Part shown: piece by piece, positions 1-8,019 of the stretch | How the letters are laid out: every line of letters begins with the position of its first letter | How positions within the stretch are numbered: position 1 is the stretch's first letter | Origin: Rikenella microfusus DSM 15922 | Lineage (GTDB): Bacteria > Bacteroidota > Bacteroidia > Bacteroidales > Rikenellaceae | Assembly: GCF_000427365.1 (NCBI RefSeq) | Contig: NZ_KE386488.1 | Span: 2,329,882-2,393,881, forward strand | Length of the DNA: 64,000 bases | Reading direction: 5' to 3' | Made by a program: the position numbers and the translations under genes | The notes under the pieces: generated by a model | Told to the model about the DNA's origin: nothing | Database searches by the model: none | Seen by the model: only the letters and a program-made list of their open reading frames with translations

Positions 1-993
1 TTTGACGATAAGGTACATGACGGTCAGCAGCGTGAAGTCCCGGTAGCGGCGGCTGATATTTTTGGTCTCTTGTTCGAAGTCGAATTTGCTGACGTTCTGG
101 TGGGCGAAGGCCAGCTCGGCGCCGAACAGACAGATGAACCACGACAGTTGCAGCCAGAGCAGCAGCAGCGGCAGCGCGGCGAAACTTCCGTAAATGGCGT
201 TGTATTTCGATATCCATATCTGGCCGCCGATGTAGAGCATCTGGAATATCTGGAACGCGATGCCGGTGAACAGACCGGCGAACAACGCGCTGCCGAACCG
301 GACTTTGGTGTTCGGCACGTACATGTACAGGAATACGAACAGCAGGATGGTGATCAGGTAAGGTATGGATTTGGCTATCGGGGCGATGGCCCAGCCGAGG
401 ATATGTTCCTGTCCGGCGGCGGTGCTGAGCAGGATCGAAAAACCGGCGTTGCAGATCAGGAACACGGGGGTGATGACCACCAGGGCGAGGTAGTCGGTGA
501 ATTGGCGTACATAGGGGCGTCCCCGGCGGATTTGCCAGATGTCGTTGAAGTTGCTCTCGATTTTGCTGAGCAGGCTGAACACCGTGTAGAGCAGCAGTAC
601 GATGCCGACGCCTAAGAATACGCCGCCTTTGGCGTATTCGATCGACTGGTCGATGAAGCCCATGGCTTTGCGGAGCAGGTCTTCCTGGCCGGCGAAATAG
701 CGGAACAGCTCGCTCTGGACGATGTTCTGGAATCCGAAGCCTCGGGCGATGGCGAACAGGACGGCGAGGACGGGTACGATGGAGAGCAGGGTGCTGTATG
801 TCAGCGCTCCGGCGCGTATGTTGAGTTGCGCCCCCCGGATGTTGCGGATGGCGAGGATGAAGCTTTTCAACAGGTTGTAGAGGCCGACCCGTTTGACGGA
901 GCTGTCGATGCTGCTGATCCGCCAGATGTCGTAGGTGAAGAACCGGATCGTGTCGATGACGAATTGTTTTATTTTCTGGAATAGCTGTTTCAT
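1..993 (-). CDS. YihY/virulence factor BrkB family membrane protein (3' end outside window)
   Basis: The reading frame starts at the ATG at 993 and stays open to base 1, giving 331 residues with the C-terminus missing. It is an integral inner-membrane protein with several long hydrophobic stretches, and the segment GALTYSTLLSIVPVLAVLFA near residue 55 is the signature of the YihY/BrkB family (once called ribonuclease BN, a role since assigned to another protein). Family members have about six transmembrane helices; the physiological role is unknown, probably transport. Bacteroidota homologues often carry an extra C-terminal cytoplasmic domain, which would lie beyond the left edge. The gene reads away from everything else in the first 3 kb. 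Family assignment is secure, function is not. Confidence 0.88.
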   Translation of the reverse strand, partial: MKQLFQKIKQFVIDTIRFFTYDIWRISSIDSSVKRVGLYNLLKSFILAIRNIRGAQLNIRAGALTYSTLLSIVPVLAVLFAIARGFGFQNIVQSELFRYFAGQEDLLRKAMGFIDQSIEYAKGGVFLGVGIVLLLYTVFSLLSKIESNFNDIWQIRRGRPYVRQFTDYLALVVITPVFLICNAGFSILLSTAAGQEHILGWAIAPIAKSIPYLITILLFVFLYMYVPNTKVRFGSALFAGLFTGIAFQIFQMLYIGGQIWISKYNAIYGSFAALPLLLLWLQLSWFICLFGAELAFAHQNVSKFDFEQETKNISRRYRDFTLLTVMYLIVK

Positions 994-1107
994 GGCCGGA
1001 AGTATGTCCGATAAAGTTATCAAAAATCGGGCAATCGGCGCGGGTGCGGGCGGATTTACCATGCGGGAGGATGATTGGGACGGCTGTATGCGATCGTATT
1101 TCGTTCG

Positions 1108-1279
1108 GTAAGTATATCCGACTTTACCCTATAATTATATGCACGCCTGATTTTCAGTATATTTCGGCCTGCACCCATCCCCTTAAGCAGAGAAAGCCCC
1201 GATCCCCTGTGCCGAGCGGCACCGCAGGGCCGTTTAGGGAGATCGTTGCCCGATTTTGGGTAATGTCGTATATACTTAC
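1108..1279. repeat. Repeat family A, copy 1 (MITE-like, terminal inverted repeats)
   Basis: About 172 bp bounded by GTAAGTATATCCGAC on the left and GTCGTATATACTTAC on the right, an imperfect 15-bp inverted repeat. The interior holds the hairpin motif GTGCCGAGCGGCACCG (1209-1224) and has no plausible gene. Copies at 21636-21812 and 53547-53713 share the ends; the copy at 21.6 kb also shares a 42-base identical interior block. It looks like a small non-autonomous mobile element or a REP-like extragenic palindrome. Confidence 0.75.
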
Positions 1280-1300
1280 CAAATCGTATATATTTACTTC

Positions 1301-1469
1301 CCCGGTTATATACTTTGGTATACCAAATCTATTCGGTGATTATCTCCCTCTATCGGCTCCGCGCCGGACGGCATGAGGCGGTACAAATCCGGGCAAAAGA
1401 CCCGGAGGGTCCGGCGCGAGCCGAGAAACGCCGATGAAGATTAATGGTATATCAAAGGATATAATCGGG
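1301..1469. repeat. Repeat family B, copy 1 (terminal inverted repeats, GGCTCGCGCCGGA core)
   Basis: About 169 bp. The left end CCCGGTTATATACTTTGGTA and the right end, ending TATAATCGGG, form an imperfect inverted repeat of about 25 bp. The interior carries inverted GC blocks (GGCTCCGCGCCGGA and TCCGGCGCGAGCC). It lies directly beside family A copy 1, an arrangement seen again near 53.5 kb. Together the two elements occupy most of the gap 994-1651. Confidence 0.7.
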
Positions 1470-1617
1470 TTTACTTTTTGTTTTTATTCCGGTATTCGAT
1501 TTTCAGGCTGTTTCGGCCCGGCGTCCGAGGGGGGACAGGTATCGGTTTGTTGTAATTTATCGGGTATTCGTGTGGATTTTTATTTAGTTGTAGGTTTTAA
1601 TTTGTGTTAATTTTTAT

Positions 1618-1625
1618 TATATTTG
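1618..1625 (+). promoter_or_regulatory. -7 promoter element TATATTTG for the lipoprotein pair
   Basis: A perfect Bacteroidota -7 box (TAnnTTTG) lies 27 bp before the ATG at 1652. No well-spaced -33 TTTG is evident, so the assignment is tentative. Confidence 0.5.
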
Positions 1626-1651
1626 AGGGTAGTCATTAAGAATATAATGTC

Positions 1652-2569
1652 ATGCACAAATTATTACTATGGATTGTGTCGATTTTGGCGCCCATTGGTG
1701 TCGTGTCCTGTAAAACGCAAGTGAAAAATCCGGTCGAAATGCAAAAAATCGAATTGCGGTCGGAGGAAGACCGGTTTCTGGCGAATTTCGTCGAAGCCGG
1801 GCCGGAGGGGCTTTCCGTGGCGATTTCGCGCGAAGAGGCTTTGTTCGCAGGGGCGACGGCGGCGGGGTATGCCGATTTGGAGCGGCAGGTCGCCCGGATC
1901 AATGCCGGGTATGATGCGGCGTCTTACGATTATTGGAAGCAGGCAGGGCGGCAACAGCAGTCCGCGACTAAAACGAACGCTTCGTTCGAGGGGACTTACG
2001 ACAAGTACAATACTTTGGACCGGGATAAGTTTCTGGAAAACTTCGTTTACGTCGAGAATGGCGAGGTTGTCCTGAAAATCTCGGAAGAGAGGGCCGTGCT
2101 TTGCGGAGCTACTGTCGAAGGCTATCGGGCGGTGCTCGACGGAGTGGCGGACTTGAACCGGATGGTGCAGGCGGGGGACTATGATTGCGACGATGTCCGC
2201 GAGTGTTTCGATGCCAAACGAGAGTATATTTTGTCGCAGTCCGGTAAGTCGTTGCCTGTGAGTAAAGCGGAAATCCAGGAACCACCGGAAACTTATGCCA
2301 CGGTCGAACTCGTGAACGGTGACAGACAACGAAATTGTAGTTTTTACGGCTCCGATTCGATTATATGCGCCGTAACAGGGAACAGTTTTGCTGCTTCAGC
2401 TATAGTGCAAGATTTATATACATTGCAGACTTTGAATCATATGGGATTCTCTTCCCATAAGATGTTCAAGGCGTGCCTGACATATCCGGAAGGCGGGCAT
2501 TATTCGTTTCTTTGTACGAAAACTGTCGATAGTTACGATGTGACGATACGTTTTGTAGAGTACCATTGA
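1652..2569 (+). CDS. Hypothetical lipoprotein with two internal repeats
   Basis: The 305-residue product starts with a lipoprotein signal peptide: a hydrophobic stretch followed by the lipobox VVSC with Cys20, so it is probably a periplasmic or outer-membrane lipoprotein. Two copies of a unit of about 45 residues can be seen (about 42-86 and 123-168). Each runs from a DRFLANFV/DKFLENFV start through an Ile-Ser/Glu-Glu-Ala or Arg-Ala stretch to GAT-GY and a final Asn. The same unit occurs twice more in the next gene, 27 bases downstream on the same strand, so the two probably arose by duplication and share an operon. The last 90 residues hold four cysteines and no recognised domain. No known family is recognised; function is unknown. 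Confidence 0.75.
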   Translation: MHKLLLWIVSILAPIGVVSCKTQVKNPVEMQKIELRSEEDRFLANFVEAGPEGLSVAISREEALFAGATAAGYADLERQVARINAGYDAASYDYWKQAGRQQQSATKTNASFEGTYDKYNTLDRDKFLENFVYVENGEVVLKISEERAVLCGATVEGYRAVLDGVADLNRMVQAGDYDCDDVRECFDAKREYILSQSGKSLPVSKAEIQEPPETYATVELVNGDRQRNCSFYGSDSIICAVTGNSFAASAIVQDLYTLQTLNHMGFSSHKMFKACLTYPEGGHYSFLCTKTVDSYDVTIRFVEYH

Positions 2570-2596
2570 TTTTTCACTTTTAAAATAGCCGTACAG

Positions 2597-3199
2597 ATGA
2601 AAACATGGATATTTTGGGCAGCCGCGATACTGTCCGTCGCCTGGCGACCGGTTGTGCATGCGCAGGATTTCGACGCCAAACTCAAGCGCTTCGTGACGAT
2701 CGCCGACGGGAAATACGCCCCCGAGATCTCGTGCGACGAGGCGGTCAAACTGGGATTCACGGTGAACGATTACAAGCGTTTCGTCCGGTATGTGGAACAG
2801 CTTAACGTCGATGACGGGCAGGCGTTGACGCTGCCGGAAAATCTTTTTTTGGACTCGTTCCTGGAGTTCCACGGCGATACGCTCGTGCTGGCGATCCCGT
2901 TGGAAAAGGCTTTGCGGGCAGGGGCTACGGTCGAAGGGTATTTCCAGCGGCTGGAGGTTGCCCAGGCAACAGATGCGTTTTTTAGAAATGGAACCGACGG
3001 AGTTTTGATGACAAAAGCCGAGCGAGAAGAGATGCGGCAGGGATTCAAGGAGCATTTGGCGAAATACCAGCGGAAATTGCAGGAATTCGCCCGCCGGCAT
3101 CCGGACAGTTGCGCCGTGCGGATCGTCTTCACGCCTCCTAAGGAAAATAAAATCCTGAAGAATACATTTTTTATTCCCGCTCCGAAGAAGGTTGAATAG
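2597..3199 (+). CDS. Hypothetical secreted protein, paralogue of the upstream lipoprotein
   Basis: The 200-residue product has a cleavable signal peptide (hydrophobic residues 4-19, cleavage expected after HAQ near residue 23) but no lipobox, so it should be released into the periplasm. Residues about 27-72 and 83-127 are two more copies of the repeat found in the upstream gene, recognisable by KLKRFV/LFLDSFL, an Ile-x4-Ala stretch, and GFTVNDY/GATVEGY. A charged, probably helical tail follows. The gene follows the lipoprotein gene after 27 bases and ends before a strong hairpin terminator. Function unknown; the shared unit suggests the two proteins act together or are diverged copies. Confidence 0.75.
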   Translation: MKTWIFWAAAILSVAWRPVVHAQDFDAKLKRFVTIADGKYAPEISCDEAVKLGFTVNDYKRFVRYVEQLNVDDGQALTLPENLFLDSFLEFHGDTLVLAIPLEKALRAGATVEGYFQRLEVAQATDAFFRNGTDGVLMTKAEREEMRQGFKEHLAKYQRKLQEFARRHPDSCAVRIVFTPPKENKILKNTFFIPAPKKVE

Positions 3200-3220
3200 A
3201 GCGGGGCGGAGGCGAAATAT

Positions 3221-3261
3221 ACGGGCGGCGTATTTTCCTTTGCAGGAAATACGCCGCCCGT
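3221..3261. terminator. Hairpin terminator between convergent genes
   Basis: Long GC-rich hairpin: ACGGGCGGCGTATTT pairs with AAATACGCCGCCCGT around a short loop. It sits between the plus-strand repeat-protein genes and the minus-strand phosphoesterase gene and may serve both strands, although U-tracts are weak. Confidence 0.7.
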
Positions 3262-3282
3262 CGATGTGCAGGGGGAAGATGT

Positions 3283-5127
3283 TTACAAATCCAGTTTCAG
3301 TTTTTCATCGCCCCGGGTGCCGTACACCGTGAGCGTCATCGCCTCTCCGCGGCGTTCGAGTACCATGACCGTAGCCCCTTCCGGCTTGAAGCCGCCGCCG
3401 ACCACTTGCGGGAAGTTATTGCCCGCGCTGTGTGCGGGATGATAGGCGAACTGATGGGTGTGGGCGTTCAGCGCGACGTCGAACGGGGCTTTTTTCAGCA
3501 ACGGGTCCCACAATTCCAGACAGGGGTTGTACTCGGCCGAACTGCCGTAGATCGGGATATGGTGGATCAGCACTTTTTTCCCCGACTTTTTGAAAACTTT
3601 GGACGACAGCTCCGCCTGAAGGAACCCGACCTGGTCTTTGCGCAGTCCCTCGAAATCGTTGAGGCCGTAATAGACCCAATGGTCGTCCGGTTTGTCTTCG
3701 CCGCAGTCGAGCATCACGAAGCGGGTATCGCCCCAGCTGAATGCCCCGTAAGTCTTGTCCCCCACGTAGTCGAACAGCTCCCGCAGCCCGATCGAGTAGG
3801 CGTTGCGTATTTCGTGGTTGCCGCGCAGGAAAAAGACAGGAATATTTTCCGCTCCGATCCCGGCCGTATAGTGCGACAGGGAGGCCACCGCCTGCTGTTG
3901 CGAGGCGGGGTCGTCGATGCAGTCGCCGTTGAAAACGGCGAAATCGTATCGCACGCCTTTGTCCCGGATGACTTTCAACAGGGCGTCGAACGTACCGAGA
4001 TATTGGTGCAGATCGTTGAAAATCACGGCCGTGAAATCCTCGGTGTCGGCTTCGGGCAGCGTGAAAGAGTAGAGGGGGCTGACGGCCGTGCCGCCGAATA
4101 TCTTTTCATAACCGCCGTAGTACAGCATCTCGCGCGAGTGGATGCGGTAATAGTATTTTTTCCCCGGCTCAAGGTCGCTGAGGCGGATCTTGTTCAGTTC
4201 GTTGCCTGCCATCGCCTGTCCGTCCACCAGCGTGCGGGCCGTCGCGAGGCGGGCCGTGTCGGTTCCGTACTCCACCCAGCTGTATGCCGGGGTGTTGGTC
4301 AGCCAGGTTACGGTAATGCCGTTCCCGGTCGGATTCTGGAGGTACGGGGCGGTGCGGAAAATATCGCCGTAGGTTACGTCCGCGAAAGCCGGCCTGTGGT
4401 CCGACTGGACGGGGGCTTCGATGACTCCGTTGCCGCGTACTTTGTAATAGCGGTCGCCGCCGATGTAACCCCAGATGTAGTCGAGTGTCTCGCGCGGCTT
4501 GTCGGCCGGGAAGCTGGGCTGTTCGGTATCGGTCAGCGGCACGAAACTTTTCCGCATCGCCTTGTACGGTTCCGAACCGGGCGTGAAGTTCAGGTCGCCG
4601 GCCAGATAGACGGCTTTCGCCGGGTAGAGGGCGGCGAGGCTGTCCGCGATGCGTACCGAGGTCAGCTGGTCGGCTTCGGTCAGCGAGAAATGGGTGGCCA
4701 TGAACACGTAGTCCGGAAATTCGGCCACAATCAGGGCGCGGGCCTCTTCGCGGCCCGGCAGGGCGATCCGTTTCACGGCCTGCGGTTCTTCCCGGTAAAG
4801 CAGCCCGATACCGTATGCCCCGCCGTCGTAGTCGATGGCTTTGGCGAATGTGCCGTGCATGTCCGTGCGTTCGGCGAATTCCTGCAAGGCGTACGTTCTG
4901 CCGTTGCGGCCCGTTACGCTGTCCAGTTCCTGGAGCGCGCAGATGTCGGGGCGGTGTGCCCGGATGACGGCCGATGCGCGGTCGTAATCGCGTTTATCGT
5001 CCATACCCATGCCTCCGCGCACGTTGTAGGTCATGATACGCAGTTTGCCGGGGACGTTCTCGGCCCGGGATGCCGACGAGGCCCCCGCCAGTATGAGGGC
5101 CGCCGCCGCGATCAGGGTGAATTTCAT
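3283..5127 (-). CDS. Exported fusion of endonuclease/exonuclease/phosphatase and metallophosphoesterase domains
   Basis: The 614-residue product has a signal peptide (residues 1-22). Residues about 28-253 form an endonuclease/exonuclease/phosphatase (EEP) domain with QELD (Glu67), GDLN (177-180) and SDHRP (242-246). Residues about 258-355 resemble the fibronectin-like N-terminal domain of purple acid phosphatases (ITVTWLTNTP, PGKKYYYRIHS). Residues about 364-590 form a calcineurin-type metallophosphoesterase with NDLH (371-374), NGDC, GNHE (436-439), HHIP and NAHTH (554-558), so both metal centres look intact. Two unrelated phosphoesterase folds are thus joined in one exported protein, which suggests sequential removal of phosphate from one substrate, perhaps a phosphodiester and then a monoester. 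The substrate is unknown. The gene is alone between two terminator or regulatory regions. Confidence 0.85.
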   Translation of the reverse strand: MKFTLIAAAALILAGASSASRAENVPGKLRIMTYNVRGGMGMDDKRDYDRASAVIRAHRPDICALQELDSVTGRNGRTYALQEFAERTDMHGTFAKAIDYDGGAYGIGLLYREEPQAVKRIALPGREEARALIVAEFPDYVFMATHFSLTEADQLTSVRIADSLAALYPAKAVYLAGDLNFTPGSEPYKAMRKSFVPLTDTEQPSFPADKPRETLDYIWGYIGGDRYYKVRGNGVIEAPVQSDHRPAFADVTYGDIFRTAPYLQNPTGNGITVTWLTNTPAYSWVEYGTDTARLATARTLVDGQAMAGNELNKIRLSDLEPGKKYYYRIHSREMLYYGGYEKIFGGTAVSPLYSFTLPEADTEDFTAVIFNDLHQYLGTFDALLKVIRDKGVRYDFAVFNGDCIDDPASQQQAVASLSHYTAGIGAENIPVFFLRGNHEIRNAYSIGLRELFDYVGDKTYGAFSWGDTRFVMLDCGEDKPDDHWVYYGLNDFEGLRKDQVGFLQAELSSKVFKKSGKKVLIHHIPIYGSSAEYNPCLELWDPLLKKAPFDVALNAHTHQFAYHPAHSAGNNFPQVVGGGFKPEGATVMVLERRGEAMTLTVYGTRGDEKLKLDL

Positions 5128-5253
5128 GATAGGAGTATTGATTTGGGGTGTTTTTTATCTTGTTTATTTTTCTTGCCTCCGAAGATCGTTTGGCATGATC
5201 TGTGCGGCCGGACATTCAAAGATAGCGATTTCATTCCGAAACGGAATAAGTTT

Positions 5254-5280
5254 CTTAAAATAGAATTATTCTAATTTAAG
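5254..5280. promoter_or_regulatory. 27-bp palindrome, candidate peroxide/iron regulator operator of katA
   Basis: The core TAGAATTATTCTA (5261-5273) is a perfect 13-bp inverted repeat, extended by CTTAAAA on the left and ATTTAAG on the right to 27 bp with only one mismatched pair. Its form resembles Fur/PerR boxes. It ends 9 bases before the -7 element of catalase, so a bound repressor would cover the -33 region. The identity of the regulator is inferred. Confidence 0.6.
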
Positions 5281-5289
5281 AAATATTAT

Positions 5290-5297
5290 TACATTTG
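5290..5297 (+). promoter_or_regulatory. -7 promoter element TACATTTG of katA
   Basis: Perfect match to TAnnTTTG, 34 bases before the catalase start codon and immediately downstream of the palindrome. No TTTG is found at the -33 position, which is taken up by the palindrome, suggesting an activated or repressed promoter. Confidence 0.6.
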
Positions 5298-5331
5298 TCG
5301 CATCATTCATTCCATATCAATTTCGACCGTT

Positions 5332-6807
5332 ATGAAAACACACGAACAAAGACTGACCGCAGCCAACGGGCGTCCGGTAGCCGACAATCAGAATGTCCAG
5401 ACGGCGGGACAGCCCGGCCCGATGGTGATCCAGGATCCGTGGTTCATCGAGAAACTGGCCCATTTCGACCGGGAGGTGATTCCGGAGCGCCGCATGCACG
5501 CCAAAGGTTCCGGGGCCTACGGTACCTTTACCGTCACGCATGACATTACGAAATACACGCGGGCTTCGATTTTTGCCGAAGTGGGGAAAAAGACCGATTG
5601 TTTCGTCCGTTTCTCGACCGTGGCCGGCGAACGGGGGGCTGCCGACGCGGAGCGCGACATCCGCGGTTTCGCGATCAAATTCTACACGGACGAGGGGAAC
5701 TGGGACCTGGTGGGGAACAACACGCCGGTCTTTTTCCTGCGCGATCCGCTGAAGTTTCCGGACCTGAACCATGTCGTCAAACGCGATCCGCGGACGAACA
5801 TGCACAGCGCCAACTCCAACTGGGACTTCTGGACGCTGCTGCCCGAAGCGCTGCACCAGGTGACCATCACGATGAGCGACCGGGGCATTCCGGCTTCGTA
5901 CCGGCATATGCACGGGTTCGGCAGCCATACGTACAGTTTTTACGACAAGGATAACCGGCGGGTATGGGTCAAGTTCCACTTCGAGACGCAGCAGGGGATC
6001 AGGAACCTGACCGACCAGGAAGCGGCCGAAATCATCGCGCACGACCGCGATTCTCACCAGCGTGATCTTTACAACGCTATCGAACGGGGCGAGTTTCCGC
6101 GCTGGACGTTGCGTATCCAGGTGATGACGGAGGCGGAGGCCGAAACCTACCGTATCCATCCGTTCGACCTGACGAAGGTCTGGCCGCACAGGGATTTTCC
6201 GTTGATCGAGGTGGGGGTGCTGGAGTTGAACCGGAATCCGGAGAATTATTTCGCCGAAGTGGAGCAGGCGGCGTTCAACCCCCAGAATATCGTCGAGGGT
6301 ATCGGTTTCTCGCCGGACAAGATGTTGCAGGGGCGTCTGTTCTCGTATGGCGACGCGCAGCGTTACCGTTTGGGAGTCAATGCGGAGCAGATTCCGGTCA
6401 ATCGGCCGCGCTGCCCGTTCCATGCCTACCATCGCGACGGGGCGATGCGCGTGGACGGCAACTACGGCTCGACGATCGGATACGAACCGAACAGTTACGG
6501 CGAGTGGCAGGATTCTCCGGAAAAGAAGGAGCCGCCGCTGAAATCGGCGGGGGCGGTGTTCAATTACAACGAACGGGAGTACGACGATGACTACTACACC
6601 CAGCCGGGCGATCTGTTCCGCCTGATGACTCCTGCCCAGCAGCAGGTGCTGTGCGAGAACACGGCCCGCAATATGGGACCGGACACCGAGCTGTTCATCA
6701 AGCAGCGTCACGTGCGGAACTGTTACAAGGCCGATCCCGCCTATGGCGAAGGGCTGGCCCGCGCGTTGGGCATCGATCTGAAAGAGGCGTTGGCGGCGAC
6801 GCGGTAA
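5332..6807 (+). CDS. katA: Monofunctional haem catalase
   Basis: The 491-residue protein is a small-subunit (clade 3-type) catalase that breaks hydrogen peroxide down to water and oxygen in the cytoplasm; there is no signal peptide. The distal-side motif [16 protein letters not shown] holds the catalytic His56, Asn129 lies in [10 protein letters not shown], and the proximal haem ligand Tyr339 lies in [14 protein letters not shown] (the family more often has PDTHRHRLG). Length is normal for the clade. It has its own promoter with a long palindromic operator and its own terminator, so it is probably a single-gene transcript induced by peroxide or by oxygen. Family identity is certain. Confidence 0.97.
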   Translation: MKTHEQRLTAANGRPVADNQNVQTAGQPGPMVIQDPWFIEKLAHFDREVIPERRMHAKGSGAYGTFTVTHDITKYTRASIFAEVGKKTDCFVRFSTVAGERGAADAERDIRGFAIKFYTDEGNWDLVGNNTPVFFLRDPLKFPDLNHVVKRDPRTNMHSANSNWDFWTLLPEALHQVTITMSDRGIPASYRHMHGFGSHTYSFYDKDNRRVWVKFHFETQQGIRNLTDQEAAEIIAHDRDSHQRDLYNAIERGEFPRWTLRIQVMTEAEAETYRIHPFDLTKVWPHRDFPLIEVGVLELNRNPENYFAEVEQAAFNPQNIVEGIGFSPDKMLQGRLFSYGDAQRYRLGVNAEQIPVNRPRCPFHAYHRDGAMRVDGNYGSTIGYEPNSYGEWQDSPEKKEPPLKSAGAVFNYNEREYDDDYYTQPGDLFRLMTPAQQQVLCENTARNMGPDTELFIKQRHVRNCYKADPAYGEGLARALGIDLKEALAATR

Positions 6808-6835
6808 TTGTCGGTTGGAACCGAATTTATGATTT

Positions 6836-6871
6836 ACCGCGGGGAGGATGTTCCGTCCCGCGGTATTTTTG
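6836..6871 (+). terminator. katA terminator overlapping the -7 element of the next gene
   Basis: The hairpin arms ACCGCGGG (6836-6843) and CCCGCGGT (6857-6864) are followed by ATTTTTG. The last bases form TATTTTTG (6864-6871), a perfect Bacteroidota -7 element 32 bases before the DUF4491 start, so terminator and promoter are packed together. Confidence 0.65.
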
Positions 6872-6902
6872 TACTTTTACGATACTAAAAAAGAGGGATT
6901 TT

Positions 6903-7241
6903 ATGGAATTTTTGCAGGACTACCGGTTGTTGGGGCTGGCGATCGGCGTGTGCACGTTTCTGATTATCGGTCTGTTCCACCCGGTGGTGGTCAAGGCGGA
7001 ATATTATTGGGGAACGCGTTGTTGGTGGATTTTTCTTGTGCTGGGAATCTTGGGTGTCGCCGGCTCGCTGCTGACGGACAATGTGCTGGTGTCGGCCTTG
7101 CTGGGCGTGTTCGCTTTTTCTTCGTTCTGGACGATCAAAGAGATTTTCGAACAGCAGGAGCGGGTGTTGAAGGGATGGTTCCCGATGAATCCGAAGCGTG
7201 CCGCGTATTATGAAAAAGTCCGGACTAACGAAACGAAATAG
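6903..7241 (+). CDS. DUF4491 family small membrane protein
   Basis: The 112-residue product starts at ATG 6903. Three hydrophobic segments (about 10-31, 43-58 and 62-80) suggest an inner-membrane protein, followed by a charged tail with FEQQERVLKGWFPMNPKR, typical of the DUF4491 family found mainly in Bacteroidota and Firmicutes. Function is unknown. It is followed after 3 bases by the DUF2461 gene, so the two are co-transcribed from the TATTTTTG promoter at 6864-6871. Confidence 0.8.
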   Translation: MEFLQDYRLLGLAIGVCTFLIIGLFHPVVVKAEYYWGTRCWWIFLVLGILGVAGSLLTDNVLVSALLGVFAFSSFWTIKEIFEQQERVLKGWFPMNPKRAAYYEKVRTNETK

Positions 7242-7244
7242 GAT

Positions 7245-7922
7245 ATGATCGAAAAATCGACGCTGGAGTTTCTGGACGATCTGCGGCGGAACAATTACAA
7301 GGAGTGGTTCCATGCGAACCGGGCGCGTTACGATGCGGCGCGGGAAAACGTACTGGACAACGCGGCGCGGCTGATCGAGGGGATCAATCGGTTCGACCCG
7401 TCGCTGGGCTATCCGGACGCGGCCAAATCGCTCTACCGGATCAACCGCAATCTGCGTTTTTCGGCGGACAAAAGGCCGTATAAGACCCATTTCGGGCTGG
7501 TGATGAATGCCGACGGCGATCGGCACAGCCCCCTGTCGGGGTATTACATGCACATCGAACCGGGCGGTATGTCGGCTGTTTCGTGCGGGATTTACATCAC
7601 GGAAGAGAAAGCGGCCTCGTTGGGCGCCATCCGCCGGGCGATCGATACGGATTGGGAGGAGTTCAGCGCGATCGTGGACGATCCGGTATTCAGGGAGTAT
7701 ATCGGCGACCTTTGCCGGGAAGACCGGGTGCTCAAGCGGGTGCCGCGCGGTTTCCGTGCTGATTCCCCTGCGGCGGAGTATCTGAAACTGAACCATTTTT
7801 ATGTCTGGCGGCTTTTGCCGGATTCGCTGGTGACCGGTCCCGACTATATATCGGAGGCGTTGAGGCTTTATGAATTGATGAAGCCGCTGAACGATTTTCT
7901 GAACCGGGCCATAAGGCCGTAG
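7245..7922 (+). CDS. DUF2461 domain protein (TIGR02453 family)
   Basis: The 225-residue protein matches the DUF2461/TIGR02453 family along its length, with the N-terminal LEFLDDLRRNNYKEWFHANR, then LYRINRNLRFSADKRPYKTH and GYYMHIEPGG. No signal peptide or membrane segment is seen, so it is cytoplasmic. The biochemical role of the family is not established. It is translationally close to the DUF4491 gene (3-base gap) and ends before a strong bidirectional hairpin. Confidence 0.9.
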   Translation: MIEKSTLEFLDDLRRNNYKEWFHANRARYDAARENVLDNAARLIEGINRFDPSLGYPDAAKSLYRINRNLRFSADKRPYKTHFGLVMNADGDRHSPLSGYYMHIEPGGMSAVSCGIYITEEKAASLGAIRRAIDTDWEEFSAIVDDPVFREYIGDLCREDRVLKRVPRGFRADSPAAEYLKLNHFYVWRLLPDSLVTGPDYISEALRLYELMKPLNDFLNRAIRP

Positions 7923-7954
7923 GCGGACCGGCGGATTGTCCGTCGGAGGCATCG

Positions 7955-7998
7955 AAAAAGCGGTCCGTCCCTCCTTGCCGGAGGAACGGACCGCTTTT
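7955..7998. terminator. Bidirectional terminator between DUF2461 and the histone-like gene
   Basis: The arms AAAAGCGGTCCGT and ACGGACCGCTTTT form a strong hairpin with A and T tracts on both sides, able to stop transcription from either convergent gene. Confidence 0.85.
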
Positions 7999-8019
7999 CA
8001 TATTCGTCGAGGATACGGA

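Noticed and set aside
1044-1376. 110-codon frame in the gap after the BrkB gene
   Set aside because: It runs through repeat families A and B, and the same sequence elsewhere is not open in the same frame.
1108-1469. Possible CRISPR array because of repeated short sequences
   Set aside because: The repeats are inverted and not evenly spaced; no direct repeat-spacer pattern or cas gene exists in the window.
3406-5274. Long plus-strand open frame of about 620 codons over the phosphoesterase fusion
   Set aside because: It is the antisense of a gene with complete catalytic motifs; its translation has no motif, is rich in Val/Arg/Phe typical of reverse reading in GC-rich DNA, and has no promoter.
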